Positions 38,201 through 50,222 of a DNA stretch of 64,000 nucleotides are shown one piece after another. The notes below the pieces were generated by a model. The model was not told where the DNA came from, made no database searches, and saw nothing but the letters and a program-made list of their open reading frames with translations. The DNA is from Rostratula benghalensis (Eukaryota; Chordata; Aves; Charadriiformes; Rostratulidae): NCBI GenBank assembly GCA_013399305.1, contig VXAI01000021.1, forward strand, positions 7,034,794 through 7,098,793, read 5' to 3'. The position numbers were made by a program, and so were the translations under genes. How positions within the stretch are numbered: position 1 is the first letter of the stretch; each line of letters opens with the position of its first letter.

Positions 38201-41200
38201 CTCAGACAATGGGCCTAGTGATCAGATACACGTAGTTTACAATGCTTCAACACCACTGATCTTTACCTGTGAATGAACAACTCTCTTCAATTGAAGAGAA
38301 CCTCTCCTACCTGGCAATAAATACTGAATTTCATGAGGTAAACAATACAGAAGACCGAATAACTGGTCATATTATCTGCGTCAACAGAAAACCTCTTGAA
38401 TCAAACCACAGCAAGTACAGAAATAATTTAATCATAGCAAATGGTTCAGTACAAAATTCACACTGAAACTAGAAAGCAGATTAAGGGATTCTCTCTCTGA
38501 AACTTTGCACTGAAGTAAATTATGGGAACATGGCCAGAATCAAACTGAAGAAAGAAAATAATATACATTACAGTCTCCACCCACAACACATCCCCAAGAA
38601 GCAAGCATTGTACTGCCTGTGGTAGACCAAGGAAGGACGAGTCAGTTTGAAACTTCTCTGTAGCTCCCTGATGCACCTGCCACACATTCTAAAGAGGCTG
38701 CAGGTTCGCTGGACTTAGCTTCTCAGGGGAACATCAGAAAAACTCTCAGTTTTGAAAGGTATTGCAAAAAACTAACACCAGATTTTGCTTCCATTTCAAA
38801 CAAGGTCACAGTTTCCATTACTTTACTATGATCAAAATCAGGATTTATGCATTGAAAGAAATTAACAGAAATATAGTCTCAATAAACTACTCACAGCAAG
38901 AATGTGTTACTTAAGACATTAATTGTCATAGTAAGCAGGCCCTTCACAGAATATATTTAAAATTAAAAAAATCAGAATTCATTATTGCTTATAACCATCC
39001 TTGCTAGGCAGTTTCACTATCTGTATCTTCATCTTCTGTTAATTGGACCTTTACTGAACTGAGTAATGTAAATTATAAAAGAATAGCTATTCCAGTTCCA
39101 GAAGCATTTACTGCAAAAATACTCTTGTTTCCAGAAGGCACATTGTATGGACATGAAGTTAGTGTTAGATGCAGTGCTCAGATGGTTCCACAAGACTTAG
39201 TGAAAAAGGCAAAGGGAACAATGAGCCCGACTCTGGGCTGCATCAGACACAGCCTCTGGCAGGAGGTGAGGAGAAGCACAGATCCCTCTGCAGGACATCA
39301 TCTGTGTATCTGTGAGAAAAAAGGCTGTAGCGCTGACAGAAGCTCAGGCAGCCACACTACAAACTGTGCTGGGCTTAATGCAGCCCCCAGCACAGCCTGA
39401 ACTGCTCACACACCAGGGGTGACTGACGTCTGCTCTCCTGTAAGGATCACACTGGCCAGCACAGCTGCAGCTCTTGATGCAGCCACTTCACTTTCTATGA
39501 ATGGCAACGTACTCACTGTGGATCTACAAAGGGAGGAATGGCCACTCTCTACTGCACCCTGTCACTTCTCACTGCTAATTATCTGGACCGAGATGTAACT
39601 GAATGTTTTGTACAGTTCATTTTCTGTATAGCCCTCTGTATGTCTCTGTAAGCCAGGCTCAGGATCTGAGTCATCACAACTATATGCTGTTCTTGAACTT
39701 GAGAAACTCCTTTATCTAAAACTTTTCAGGACAGCAATATTGTGGTGCCCAGTTGGCAGCAGAATCAAGACTGTCAGAGAAAAGCAGCAACAGTAGTCTG
39801 CTTGTGTGTATTTTTTTTTTAAAGCAAATGGAAAGGTGTCAAGGAAGGCCTAAGGTGCAGTAAAGAATACAATCACATGCTATCTATTAACTTCTCCGTA
39901 CAAAATGGTACAGAATGCTTCTTGGTCAGCATCCTTCACACGCAGAGAAAGCCACTCCCTAAGGGGACTACTGTTTCTGCTTCCAAATGCCCTTAACGCT
40001 CCTTCTGACAAAGCACATGGGTCTTCTCTCTGATCTCCTGGTATTGGCAATTGTCTAATACAATGGGAATTTCATTAGGCAGTGGAATATAAATAAAATC
40101 TTTAACACTGGAACAGACTTATTAAAATTAAGGCTCTATTAAAACTCCATTTTGGGATGTTTATATTTGTAATACTTCCATAGCCTGAAGATAAACTAAC
40201 TGTTCTGGAGATGTCTAAATTATTCATTTAAAATAAAATGACAAATTTATTTTTCTTTTTTATTTTTTTAAATTATTTGCAAAGCTATTTTAATTCTTTT
40301 TATAATTTTTTTTGTTGAACATCTCCGAATTGTTCCCTCTCCTAGGTTTTAGCAGTTGAACTAATAACTATATGGTGTTTGTGATCAAGCCTATGTTTTT
40401 TTACTGAAGTAGAAATGCCTTCAGTGATAGCTATTTTTGCTCATATATATTCTTGTTTACAAATTGACAAACAATTTGCACAAACAACCACCATACTAGG
40501 AAAATACATTGAAGAAAAAGTAGTTTTTATGAAATATACATGAATAACATTTTAAAAGGAGCACTTGTGAATCATACAAAGAGTTTTTATGAGTTCCTGG
40601 GAGTTCTTGTAACCACCATTTCCAGTATTTCACACACTGTGCTCAGAATACAACATAAAGCTTTCAGGTCAGAGTCTCATACATTGTAAACTGGCACAGC
40701 TCTACTTGTTGGCATAACTTCCTTTCATTGCCTTCAGCAGAGATGCAATAATTCATACCAGACAGGGCTGTAGTCATTGGTTTCTGAGTGTCAGTTCTGT
40801 AATCTCTTGCAAGAGTATTCTTGCAAGAAAAGATACAAACGGGTGGCCCGTCTGACCTGCATTTCTTTTCTAGTAATTCCCCCAATCTAGTCTTATAACC
40901 CTGGCCCTCAACCTGAATTCCTCAAAATCTAACTGTTTTTTATTGACTTTCATACGCCTGGATGAGCTTCATGGTTTAACTACTTATAAATTGAGAACTA
41001 TGTAAGCCAGAAACTATTGAACAAGGGAACACAGAAATGACAGTTATCCCCTCAGTCACAAGCGCTTTTCAAGGTAAATCTGTACTTAAAATATCTCTTC
41101 ATTGACTGATGGTGCTTGTTTATTATGCAATAGTTATAAAGTCTCTAATGACATGGTGTTTCATTCTCAGCGAAGAATCTTCCCAATTATCAATCAGGAG

Positions 41201-44200
41201 CAGTTTTCATGCAACTGACACAGTGTCAGCAGTCTGCCTTCAAGATTACAGGCCTGACCTGAACAGCAGCCTTAAATACCACCAAATATCCAGGATCAGG
41301 TGGTTGCCAGAATTAGGAAGAGAAGACAATCAGGCTGGGAGCATGTACTTACTGCAGCTACAAGCAACTGTCTTTTACACTGAAAAGGGGGGCACTGCCC
41401 GAAATGGACCTTTTAAAGCCTAAAAATATAACCAAATTGTAGCTTTGCTTCAACAAGTTCAAGTATTAAAACAGTACTTCACCCTTTTCTGTATGAACCA
41501 CTTAAAAAACAAAAGAAAACAAAAAAAACCAAACACAAAAAAATGCACAACCGCACATGAACTTTATTTTTTGTACTGTTTTGCCAATCCTGTTCTTCTG
41601 TCTTCCCTTCTTGCCATTTCTCTCCTCTCCCTTTCTCCCTTACTGCCACCTCATCTCCCAATTCTTCTGTTTCCCTCTATCTTTACGCTGAAGGGGGGCT
41701 GCTTCCTCGCCCCCTGCCCCCAGCTGTCTCCACTGGAGTCTCTTTGGCCAAGAACAACTGTGGGCTCTTGTGCTTTGCCTCTGAGATATTCTCATTACTA
41801 AAGCAACATGATTTCTACCAACATTGAATAGTGTAGTAAGAACCTTTTAGCTACTGTTGTTAACTGTTTTACCATGTTGCATTTACTGTGTGAGCTATTT
41901 TAACAGTTGCAGAAGTCAGTGTTGTTCAGCTGTTGTAAGAAGCAGCAACACTACACAGCCGAAGAGGCTGGATATGACAGGCTAAGACATACACTAAAAG
42001 CCCCTTCCAAACAATTGACCATCAGCACACCAAAGGTACCAAAACCACCAAAGCCTTAGCTCATGCACCTCTAATAGCTGCCCAGTACTCATGGTGGCTA
42101 TGAGAAGTAATAGCAGATGCTCAGGTGTGATAGTTTGTGCTGGCCAGGTGTGGGGAGTTATGCCAACATACTCTGTTGCTGTACAGATGGGGGCAGTAAC
42201 AACAGTGTTGGTTTTGGACAGATCGTGACTGAAGGCAGAAATGGAAGGATGTGATGCTTAGGAAGCAATACATTCCAGCAGCAGAATCAGGGGAGGATGA
42301 GCAACTTGGAAATTTATGCTGTTCAGATGCTACAACTTAGAAAGCCAAAGAAGTTCTCAATTGAATTTATAATTATCGGTGCAACATTTTGTACATTCTT
42401 ACTAATGATAAAATATCCCTTAAATTCATGAGAAGACACTGCAAGATCACCAAACGTTTGGTTATTTTCACTGGTTGAAGATGCAAGTTGCACTACTCTG
42501 TGGATGGTATCAAAACTCCTGAAGCATCCAGGCTTCTGGGGATCAGAACAAAATACAGCTACCCTGGGAAGCACTCTCTGAAGACAGAAGGAGAGTACAA
42601 AACACCTAATCATGGATTCTAGTTTTTCAAGTGCCCTCTGCCTTTTCAGACCATGCCAAATACCTTGCTGTGAAAAACTGTTTCTCCCTAGTAATATCAG
42701 AGGACTAAGGAAACAGACAGATTATGTTCCAATTTTCCATTCTATCCTACAATTTAACCACGTGTCAGGTTTGCATCAGTTTCTCTGTTTGTAGAACAGC
42801 ACTACAAAATAAACACTGTTATACAGAGCTCTAAGATACTTGCTGGAATGAACTATGAATATGCTAATATTAGCTACAGTAGACATACGGAGTGGATTGC
42901 TGAAAGGTTGGGGAATCTGAATCACAGAATTCTTACCATGACTAATTCTGATACCTACTTAAAATAAAACTGAGGCACTGCAGGGAGAATTGTTTCTGAT
43001 CATTTCATTGCAATATTTGAGGATATTTCCTTGCCATTCTATATAGCATTTAATTGTGAAGCTACACATGACATTCTTGATATTGTCTGCAAAAAACGGA
43101 GCAGGGGTTTTTAATGACAGGTACTCAGTTCCCTTTCTGTTGATGTCAGTAATTCCTTTCTTGTACAAAACATGCTAAAAGAAAACGAAAGAGACAATTC
43201 TTAAACTATTATTTGATGTCACAAACCTCATCTAAGCCATTTCCCATGCAAAACGATGAAAATCCAAACACATCTGAAAGAGCTCAGTGGAAAAAAAAGG
43301 AAGTTACCCGGTTTAGAAGACAGGCCATAGCAGTAACGAAGAGCAGCAACTTAAACTGCATCTGCGGGAACGGTTCTTGGCAGCCAGCTCTATTAATGCA
43401 CATGGAGATGCAGTGGTGCAAAGCTCTCCATAGTGGCAGATGTACAACCATAAATGGTGTAGCTACAACAATAAAGCTTTGTACCGGAGCTACCAAATCC
43501 CTCAGTCACACAAGCAGTCCTGAACTGGGGGACTAACCTGTTTGTCAAGGATTGCCAGGTGGGCAAAATAACCTCCTTTATATAATAACCCCCACTATTA
43601 GAAAAAAATTAGCATCTCACCAAATATCTTTTGTGGTTACTGGGAAGTTCTCTTAAGACTAGAGATTAAAGAGAACATTTATTCAAATATTTCCAATACG
43701 CTAGAGGAACTGCAAATGGCTGCAGCTCTGCTTAAGCAAGAGATGCAGTCTATGCAACAGAAGTGTCGAAGATGTATACTGAGTGCTTTCCCCATTAACA
43801 CCAGAATCCCTAACACACAGAAAGTCTATTCCTCATTTAAAGAAAGTTCTTACTCACTACTGGGATCTTGCTCACATATGGACCTTTTTAACATCTTTAG
43901 TTACAAAACTGAATACATAGGAATAGGAAGGAGACATAACATTATAATTATGAAAGTAGGAGAATCTTGTCAGGAAAAGTTTCCCTTTCCTCTTTCCGCT
44001 CTATTAATTTATTTGCTGCTATCTCATTCGTACAGAACTTCAGCTGATATACAAAGGCACTTCTTGATCTGGTGAATACTGAACTATGCTAATAGAAGTG
44101 ACTTTTGTTGTTGTTGTTTGTCTTTTAACTATAATGAAAATTTCTAATTGGAATTTACAACCGTGCCTATAAGTGTGGTGTTATCACAGATGATATGCAG

Positions 44201-45353
44201 GAAGAGATTTATGGTGTCTGTCCAGAAGATGAAGAATAATGGCTCTGGCTCACAGGTGAATTACACAGTTCCTCAGTGAACACTTAGGATGAGCTTAAAA
44301 ACCTCCTGGAGGCAAAGAGTCGTTACCACATAATTATGTGACAGATAAGTCACAGCCCATATAGTGAGCAAGTCTGATGGATAGGATTTACAGATATTTT
44401 TGTCTTCATCATTCATAATTTACTCAAGCATGATGCCGCTGCTAGTGATCAGTATTAAAGACCCTCAGCGAAGGAAGCCAGTGCAGAACACAGTTGCAGC
44501 GTGTGTAACTTGGCAAGGAAGTACAGAATCATATCTGCATTTCATCATGTTTCTGGTTCACTGTGAGATCCAGATACAGAGGATAAGATTATCTTATTGC
44601 TCTGTGTTTATTTCTGAAACATCAGGAGGATTCAATTGCTGTACAGTCAAATCATATGATGGACAATTCCATCGGTAAAACAACATTCCATAACATAAGT
44701 GGAAGATAATAGGGTACTTTCAAGAAAGCAAATAGAAAAGGTAGTTAGAGAAAAACATGATTCAAACTGGAGGGATTTTCAATTTCCCCAATTACTCCCA
44801 CACATACACCCATTTCCTTTATGTCATTTTTGCTTATGTTACTTTTCAGAGTGAGACAGTCTTCACATCTCTTTTTGAACAGCATGTTCTAGACCATGTA
44901 ACATTATTTTTACTACCAAGATTTGCCTAGAAACACTTTCACCTACACCCATACACTTAGCCACTTGGGGAGATATCATGTCTTAACCCTCTTGTTTGCC
45001 AAGTTAAAAAATCCACATAAATGTATGTATGTACAACGTTTTAAAATGCATTGTTTCATTTCAAAGACATGCACAGCTAAAGACCAGAAATTAAATCTTT
45101 TATCAACAAATCTGAGTCAGTGCTGACTCTCATATTCCTTAAATTCTTTGCAAATATATAAACAAACTTCACTGTCAAAGTGCTAATTATCAATTTATGG
45201 TAGAAATAAGGTTCTAGCTTTCTCTAGAAGAGCTACCAACCACCTTATGGAGGTATTGTTGCAGGAAAACAGTGACAGGCACAAGATGGTTCCTCCTACA
45301 GAGTCTCCTCAGAAAGAGCAGCTGCAATATCAGAGATCATTAAACAAACTAAC

Positions 45354-45449
45354 CTGTGGTGTCATTCCATGGCAGATGTACATGATTGGGATATTCTCCG
45401 TGTCTGGCCCTTGATCAAGGCACAAATCACTTTTCAGGGAATTCTGCAG
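45354..45449 (-). CDS. GALNT18: GALNT18 internal coding exon: first (alpha) lectin repeat (32 codons)
   Basis: A short exon encoding the alpha repeat of the ricin-type beta-trefoil (CBM13) lectin domain, which in active family members binds GalNAc on partly glycosylated substrates. It starts LQNSLKSDLCLDQG, with the characteristic CLD motif at codons 10-12, and ends IMYICHGMTPQ. The second Cys (codon 26) is the expected disulfide partner of the CLD Cys. The CLD aspartate, needed for sugar binding in active alpha repeats, is present. The acceptor is ttattttag|CTG and the donor is CCACAG|gttagt. Both boundaries are phase 0 and the length is 96 nt. The segment PDTENIPIMYICHGMTPQ is close to my memory of vertebrate GALNT18 and differs from GALNT17, where the corresponding Cys-His is followed by EFSSQ. 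Confidence 0.9.
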
Positions 45450-46344
45450 CTAAAATAAACAACAAGAAATCAAGTCTTACATGAGTCAAAGATGGTGTGA
45501 TTACTTTCTTTTCTCCACAGAAGAAAAAAGTAAATCTGTAGTTTAGCAAGGAAATATGCAAAATTAAAAATACTTGTTGCAGTGAAGACTTTGAAGAGAA
45601 AGCACCAGGACTAAATTCTTCCTTGTAGGTAATCTAACACTACTGATTTCAATAATGTTGCAAAGGGTTTCAGGGAGGGTAGGTTTTAAAAAGCCTTCAG
45701 AGGTAGCAATGAGTTTTGATACAAGTGTTTAAAGTATTACATCTAGTTAGTCTCTGGTATACACTATATACAAAACACAATTTTTTACCAAGGCAGCTAG
45801 TTGAGCATTATGGATGGAGTTTCAAACATAGCAGAAAGCCTTGTAATTAAACAGCTTTTCAGAATCACTCAGGAGAGTCTTCTGATTTCTGGAAATAATT
45901 CAAAAGAATCCTTTCTGCTGACACTTAGAGACTTCTGGCCAATTGGTATGCACTAGCTCTTCTTTGCATTATTCCAGGCTACCCACGCACAGCAACCTGG
46001 CTATGAACATACTGCAAAGTTATTGGCTCTGTTCATCACAAAGTCCTGCCTATTACCTGTGCAATGCTGAGACAGAATTTTTGGAAATTGAAGTGCTAAA
46101 TTAACAAGCACAGATAGCTGGAAGGTCTTTTTGGAGTGTGAGGCCAAAGCTGTGGATTGTATACCTACGGGCATGTATAAAGGTGTTCATTGGTATAAGA
46201 GCAGTTCAGAGACTATGGGAGAATTGTCTGATGGAGGGAATGAAAGGGTGCTGTGGTTTGCAAACATCTGTTTGCAGCTGGGGAGTCCTGGCAGCTGTGT
46301 ACACAGGCCTCCTTTGAGGAAAACAAATTGATATGTTTAGAAAA

Positions 46345-46704
46345 TGCCCTGGTTTGGGTGGAGCTGAGCCAACTTTCTGTTCAGTGAGAGAGGCTCTTGC
46401 TCTTACTTATTGCTGTGGCAGCCAGAGCCAACTGAAGTGGTTGTTTACCCTGTGGAGGGGTCACCCCCATGGGGAGGAGCGGACAGGTCAGGTGACCCAA
46501 ACTGACCAATAGGGTATTCCATCCCATCTGCACATGCTCAGTATAAAAGCTGAGGGGTGGAAGGGCTCTCTGATGACTGATGTCCAAGGAAGGAGAACCC
46601 TGCAGTTGGTGTACCTTCAACCCCCATCAGTGCTGCAGAATGCAGTTCCTAGTGCCAGCCAGGGAAATCTCCCTGGAAGCTTAATACTTTTTTTAAAATA
46701 TATT
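46345..46704 (+). mobile_element. Endogenous-retrovirus LTR-like segment, running into the assembly gap
   Basis: The segment starts TGCCCTGGTTTGGGTGGAGC at 46345, the style of many avian ERV LTR starts. It contains promoter elements in the right order: CCAAT at 46506-46510 and TATAAAA at 46542-46548, 36 bp apart start to start, in a more GC-rich background than its surroundings. The right end is hidden by Ns from 46705. AATAAA at 46942-46947, past the gap, could be its polyadenylation signal but this is unproven. No retroviral protein frame is visible. It is antisense to GALNT18. The call as an LTR rests on architecture and a remembered resemblance; a repeat-library search would settle it. 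Confidence 0.6.
46506..46548 (+). promoter_or_regulatory. CCAAT box and TATA box of the LTR-like segment
   Basis: CCAAT (46506-46510) followed by AGTATAAAAGC (TATA core 46542-46548). If functional, transcription would start about 46570-46580 on the plus strand, antisense to GALNT18. The sequence downstream enters the gap after about 130 bp. Confidence 0.45.
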
Positions 46705-46842
46705 NNNNNNNNNNNNNNNNNNNNNNNNNNNNNNNNNNNNNNNNNNNNNNNNNNNNNNNNNNNNNNNNNNNNNNNNNNNNNNNNNNNNNNNNNNNNNNNN
46801 NNNNNNNNNNNNNNNNNNNNNNNNNNNNNNNNNNNNNNNNNN
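46705..46842. other. Assembly gap (138 Ns)
   Basis: A run of 138 unresolved bases. The left flank is AT-rich (ttttttttaaaatatatt) and the right flank opens, two bases in, with a perfect 10-bp-arm palindrome. The true length of the gap is unknown. Open frames that cross it are artefacts. Confidence 0.99.
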
Positions 46843-46844
46843 GA

Positions 46845-46865
46845 CTTAGGCCAACTTGGCCTAAG
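46845..46865. repeat. Near-perfect palindrome at the gap edge
   Basis: CTTAGGCCAA and TTGGCCTAAG are exact reverse complements separated by a single C. The 21-bp structure starts two bases after the last N. Confidence 0.95.
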
Positions 46866-47670
46866 CTGTGACAAAAGGCAGGCTGGAAATGCACCAGTAT
46901 GTAAGAGGCATGGACAAGCCAGAGACCAAAGCCAGGCAGTGAATAAAATCAAACCCATGAACTCATCTCTACGAGATCCCCAACTCCAAGCCTAACTCCA
47001 AATTCAATAACAGGACAAAACTCAACCTTAAAGAGAAAATATGCATTAGATATCAATATTGGCCTTATTGTTAGCTGCAAGCCTGGAGATTATTTAAATA
47101 CCGTTTCCTCTCTCAAAGCTTTGTATTACTTAACCATACAATGTATCCACAGCCATGACTCAAATCTTGATCAGACATTAGGCACCATTCTTTCTAAACC
47201 CATGATAAATATCAGCTGTATTAGTTCATGCTTAGACTCATCATTTCCTCCAGCTTTTCAAAACCTCCTCCACAAATTCAAATGCTAATGTTTGTCCTAG
47301 CCCTAACGTGAAAGCCTTTCCCACAAAAAATTCCCATAATAAAGAAAGCAAAAAAGTCCGCCTTGACCAACATCAGCATGCACCTTAGCTGGGAGAGTGA
47401 CCCAGCAGTAAACCAGATACAGAGACTTTACAGTCCCAAGTTGTAAGGAAACCCAAGACATTAACCCAATAGCAGCTTTCTGGCACTCAGGCACTACAGA
47501 AAATATGACAGAATAGTATATTCCTTTTAAAACCAGTCCTCTTCTTATGATCCTTAAAAACAAGCAAACAAACAAACAAAAAGCTTTTTAGATTTAATTT
47601 CTCAAACTCTTAATCACAACCCTACAATTAACTTACAATATTTGTATGGAAATGATCCCTGCAGAAAACA

Positions 47671-47695
47671 GGGAAAAAAAAAGGAAAAAAAAAAA
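47671..47695 (+). repeat. Interrupted A/G tract
   Basis: GGG, A9, GG, A11: a purine tract just left of the 150-bp tandem repeat. A (CAAA)n run lies at 47565-47580. Confidence 0.9.
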
Positions 47696-47720
47696 GTTAC
47701 TGGCCTGTTAACTAATAATG

Positions 47721-48170
47721 CTGTTTCCAAAGCTGAGGCCCAGGGTTTTAGGAACCATCTCTTTCCAAAATCTATTGGCTTTGTGGCAACCAACAATTAA
47801 CTTTGGTAATGCAGTTTTAGACTACCAAGACTTCATCTTAATTACAACTCAAAATATAACCAGGTCACCAGTCCCCACGCTAGAAAAGGAAATACTTGGT
47901 CAATACTGCTATTTGATCCCCTTCAAACTTAGAGCCTTACAGAATACAGAGATAAAACAGGCTACTGAAATTCTGAATTTGCAAAATTATCTCAAGCACC
48001 AAACTGAAATCAGGGAGTCAGTCCCTACACTAAATAAATCAGCTTTTGGCCAACTGACATTGCTTTCTCCTAACTCAAAAAGTACTGCAGAATTCAGAGA
48101 GAAATTGGATTTCCAAACCTTTACTCTGCCATCAACCCTAACCCTAGCTTTCCGCCACAGCATAAACTAG
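47721..48170 (+). repeat. Degenerate tandem repeat, unit about 150 bp
   Basis: The segment GTCCCCACGCTAGAAAAGGA at 47871 recurs as GTCCCTACACTAAATAAATC at 48021, exactly 150 bp later, and similarity continues for about 90 bp with small gaps (cagaatacagagataaa against cagaattcagagagaaa). The 40 bp before each anchor also resemble each other (caccagtcc against gtcagtcc endings). I judge roughly 60-65% identity by eye. A third, weaker unit may start near 47721. The open frame of 150 codons across it shows the same repeat in protein (VPTLEKEILGQ against VPTLNKSAFGQ), which follows from the DNA repeat and does not prove coding. Confidence 0.6.
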
Positions 48171-48819
48171 ACATGAAGGATACAACTATTTTCCTAGCTC
48201 TCACTGAATAGGAGGAAATTTAGGATTCAGGAAATAAATGTGAGTAGGAACACCGTAGATGCCCCTCTCATAACCCTCACCCCTATTCAGATAACTTTTG
48301 TAATTACTCAGTATTTTTTTTTAAATTAATGATACTCCTATAGTAGCAATATCTCTGTTTTCTACAGATAAATGAAGAAAGTTGATGAATGGAAGCACTT
48401 AAAGAATCAGCAAGCAGCTGACCTGCTTTGAAATATCACACCTTTCTCCATTACCCAACGTGCAAGCAAACGGGAAAGCAGACATGATGGAAGATCAGAG
48501 ATACAAACAATTCTTCTACTAAAAAGATTGGGGCAGTTTATCTGTCTGTTTCGTACAATTGTATTTATAAAACAGTAAGCTGTGTATTTCAGAAAACACT
48601 CCCCCTTTACCTGTACCTTTACCACGTCTTTCTTAGCTGAGGAGACTTCTCTCACACTGCAGACAAAAAAGCCTGCACCATCTGCATTATTATGCAGTAC
48701 CTAAATATGCATGTTCTGCTGACCAATGAGTTCAGTATTTCTGTAAAAAAACCCCTCTTCTGATTCTTTTTGGTTTGTATATTGCCAGCAAGGAACCTTC
48801 AAAGGCTGATGAAAAAGTC

Positions 48820-49560
48820 TCAGCAGAATATGAAATCGTAGACTGCCGCTTTGCCGATTTTCGTGTTGACTTACATGATGCGGAGTTAATCCTGTGACTA
48901 CACAACAAGCAGCTTAGCTATTCCACTGTCGTCCTTTTTTATCTAGGACCACTTTTACCTGCAATCAAAGATTTTTTAGCCAGAGGTACCTACAGGCAGA
49001 ACCATGCACTTATTAGCTGCTATGCCGCCTTCTCCTCAGGAAACTGCTCCTGATGAGATCATGGCATCACTGAAGGCAATTCTGCACAGTCTACAGGAGA
49101 GGCTCCTTGCACACGGGTGTGATTTTGCCATTGTTCTGAACTGTTTTGGAAGGAAACTGCTATCTCATGCATTTAACAGCCACCTAAACCTTTGTTGGAA
49201 GCGTTTTTCTTCTCTTTTTTTTTTTGCGTGAAAAGCCAGCATGATAATTTTAACTGATCATCAAAGGGATCATGGAATTTGTGGGGATACAATCACTTCT
49301 TTGCACCCTCAAGGGTCTTCTCAGAGCCACAGTGGCAAACCACACAATCTTTCATTTGTATGAACTGCTCTTACTCTTTATTTTTCCTAATTGGGACTTG
49401 CATGCAAAAAGGCAAATGTAACTCGCAGGAATCTATTTTTGTGAATGTGACACTGGATAGAGAGTGTGATAAGGACATTCTCGCTCTGCTGGCTTATTAT
49501 GGGCCCATATTAACCTGCTACGCTCGTCCCCCATTTCACGCACACCTGCCCTCTCTTTTT
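48820..49560. other. CpG-retaining intronic block, possible regulatory element
   Basis: This unique-looking segment keeps several CpGs in AT-rich intron (GCCGCTTTGCCGATTTTCG at about 48845). It has a SOX-type CCATTGTT near 49129 and a TCF/LEF-type ATCAAAG near 49260, and ends with the palindrome TATGGGCCCATA (49498-49509). It contains open frames of 75 and 99 codons on the plus strand with no recognisable domain. It lies about 730 bp left of the linker exon. Confidence 0.25.
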
Positions 49561-50084
49561 AGATTACCCCTTTTCTAGGGGCAAGATTTGTCTCTGCTTT
49601 AATTAGCACAGTACAACTCAAGCGTGATTTCAACATAGACACGGGTGCTACTGCCACACAAGTAATGATGATGATTATCCCAAAATAGAGGCAGCTGAGG
49701 TTCTAAATTAAGATCTGGCTACAGTATTAAGAAGCTTGCAGTTGAAATACCGAGCCTATTGTGTTAATTCATCTGCTGCCTCAACCTTCCAAATGACAAC
49801 TCCAATGTGTCTAAAAAATTGTGCCTTGAGTATCTCTGAGTGGAATGCAAGCCATGCAACAAACAAAACCAAAACAATCAGGGAGGAAGGTAACATTCAG
49901 AATGCCTCAGCAAAAACTTTGGCAGAGCAGCTGTATCTGTCAACTATCCAGTCTAACAAGCTATTTAGCTAGTGACTTCAACTTTATCTGACTCTTCTAC
50001 TTAGAGCCAGGCACTGTCTTCATGAATCACTTCTCCTATACACCTTTCTCCCCAACTTTTTTAGAATGAGAAATGTAACCTTAC

Positions 50085-50222
50085 CACCCCATAGGCGACA
50101 GTATCTGAATACATTCTCATTTCTGGGTACACGCTGACAAGATACCACCTAAAGGTCTTGCACTGGAGCTTTTTCCTCAAGGCCTTCCTCTCAGAAATAT
50201 CACCAATATCAATTCCGGAGTC
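50085..50222 (-). CDS. GALNT18: GALNT18 internal coding exon: catalytic-to-lectin linker (46 codons)
   Basis: The reading frame joins directly to the previous exon (NIPQE, then [20 protein letters not shown]). It contains the family block in which a basic R/K-x-L-R-K-x-L-x-CK segment is followed by FRWYL and VYPEM (codons 16-35). In GalNAc-transferases this block is the end of the catalytic domain and the linker to the lectin domain. The acceptor is atgcgcag|GAC and the donor is GGGGTG|gtaagg. The length of 138 nt is a multiple of three, with phase 0 at both ends. The MRMYSD segment after VYPE separates this gene from GALNT17 and GALNT9 as I remember them. This paralogue call rests on memory and not on an alignment. 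No stop or frameshift interrupts the exon. Confidence 0.9.

Larger units (their letters stand above)
18602..45353 (-). other. GALNT18 intron between lectin-alpha and lectin-beta exons (26,752 bp)
   Basis: It is bounded by the donor gttagt (45353) and the acceptor ttgcag (18602). Contents I can name: a CA repeat at 23706-23719; a pyrimidine-rich tract at 25660-26740; a TG-rich low-complexity stretch at 27072-27138; a plus-oriented CR1 tail at 31987-32076; a CA repeat at 32718-32739; a poly-A run at 33780-33798; and inverted repeats at 33082, 34255 and 35245. Somewhat GC-richer unidentified blocks lie near 22110-22310, 35080-35620 and 39120-39500. I see no exon, no RNA gene and no long transposon in the remaining sequence. 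The open frames of 60-119 codons here are not supported. Confidence 0.75.
45450..50084 (-). other. GALNT18 intron between linker and lectin-alpha exons (4,635 bp)
   Basis: This intron holds the LTR-like segment (46345-46704), the only assembly gap (46705-46842), a perfect palindrome at the right gap edge, a degenerate 150-bp tandem repeat (47721-48170), and a CpG-containing block at 48820-49560 that could be regulatory. The remainder is AT-rich and shows nothing I recognise. Donor gtaagg at the right, acceptor attttag at the left. Confidence 0.8.

Noticed and set aside
41940..42310. Possible further LTR (TGTGATAGTTTGTGCTGGCC)
   Set aside because: Start resembles avian LTR openings but there is no TATA or polyadenylation signal in order, and no clear end.
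46534..46995. Open frames of 81-153 codons across the N gap
   Set aside because: They exist only because Ns are read as X; the sequence in the gap is unknown.
47718..48170. 150-codon plus frame as a new gene
   Set aside because: Its length follows from a degenerate tandem repeat with a unit divisible by three; no domain, no promoter or splice evidence. Kept only as a finding.
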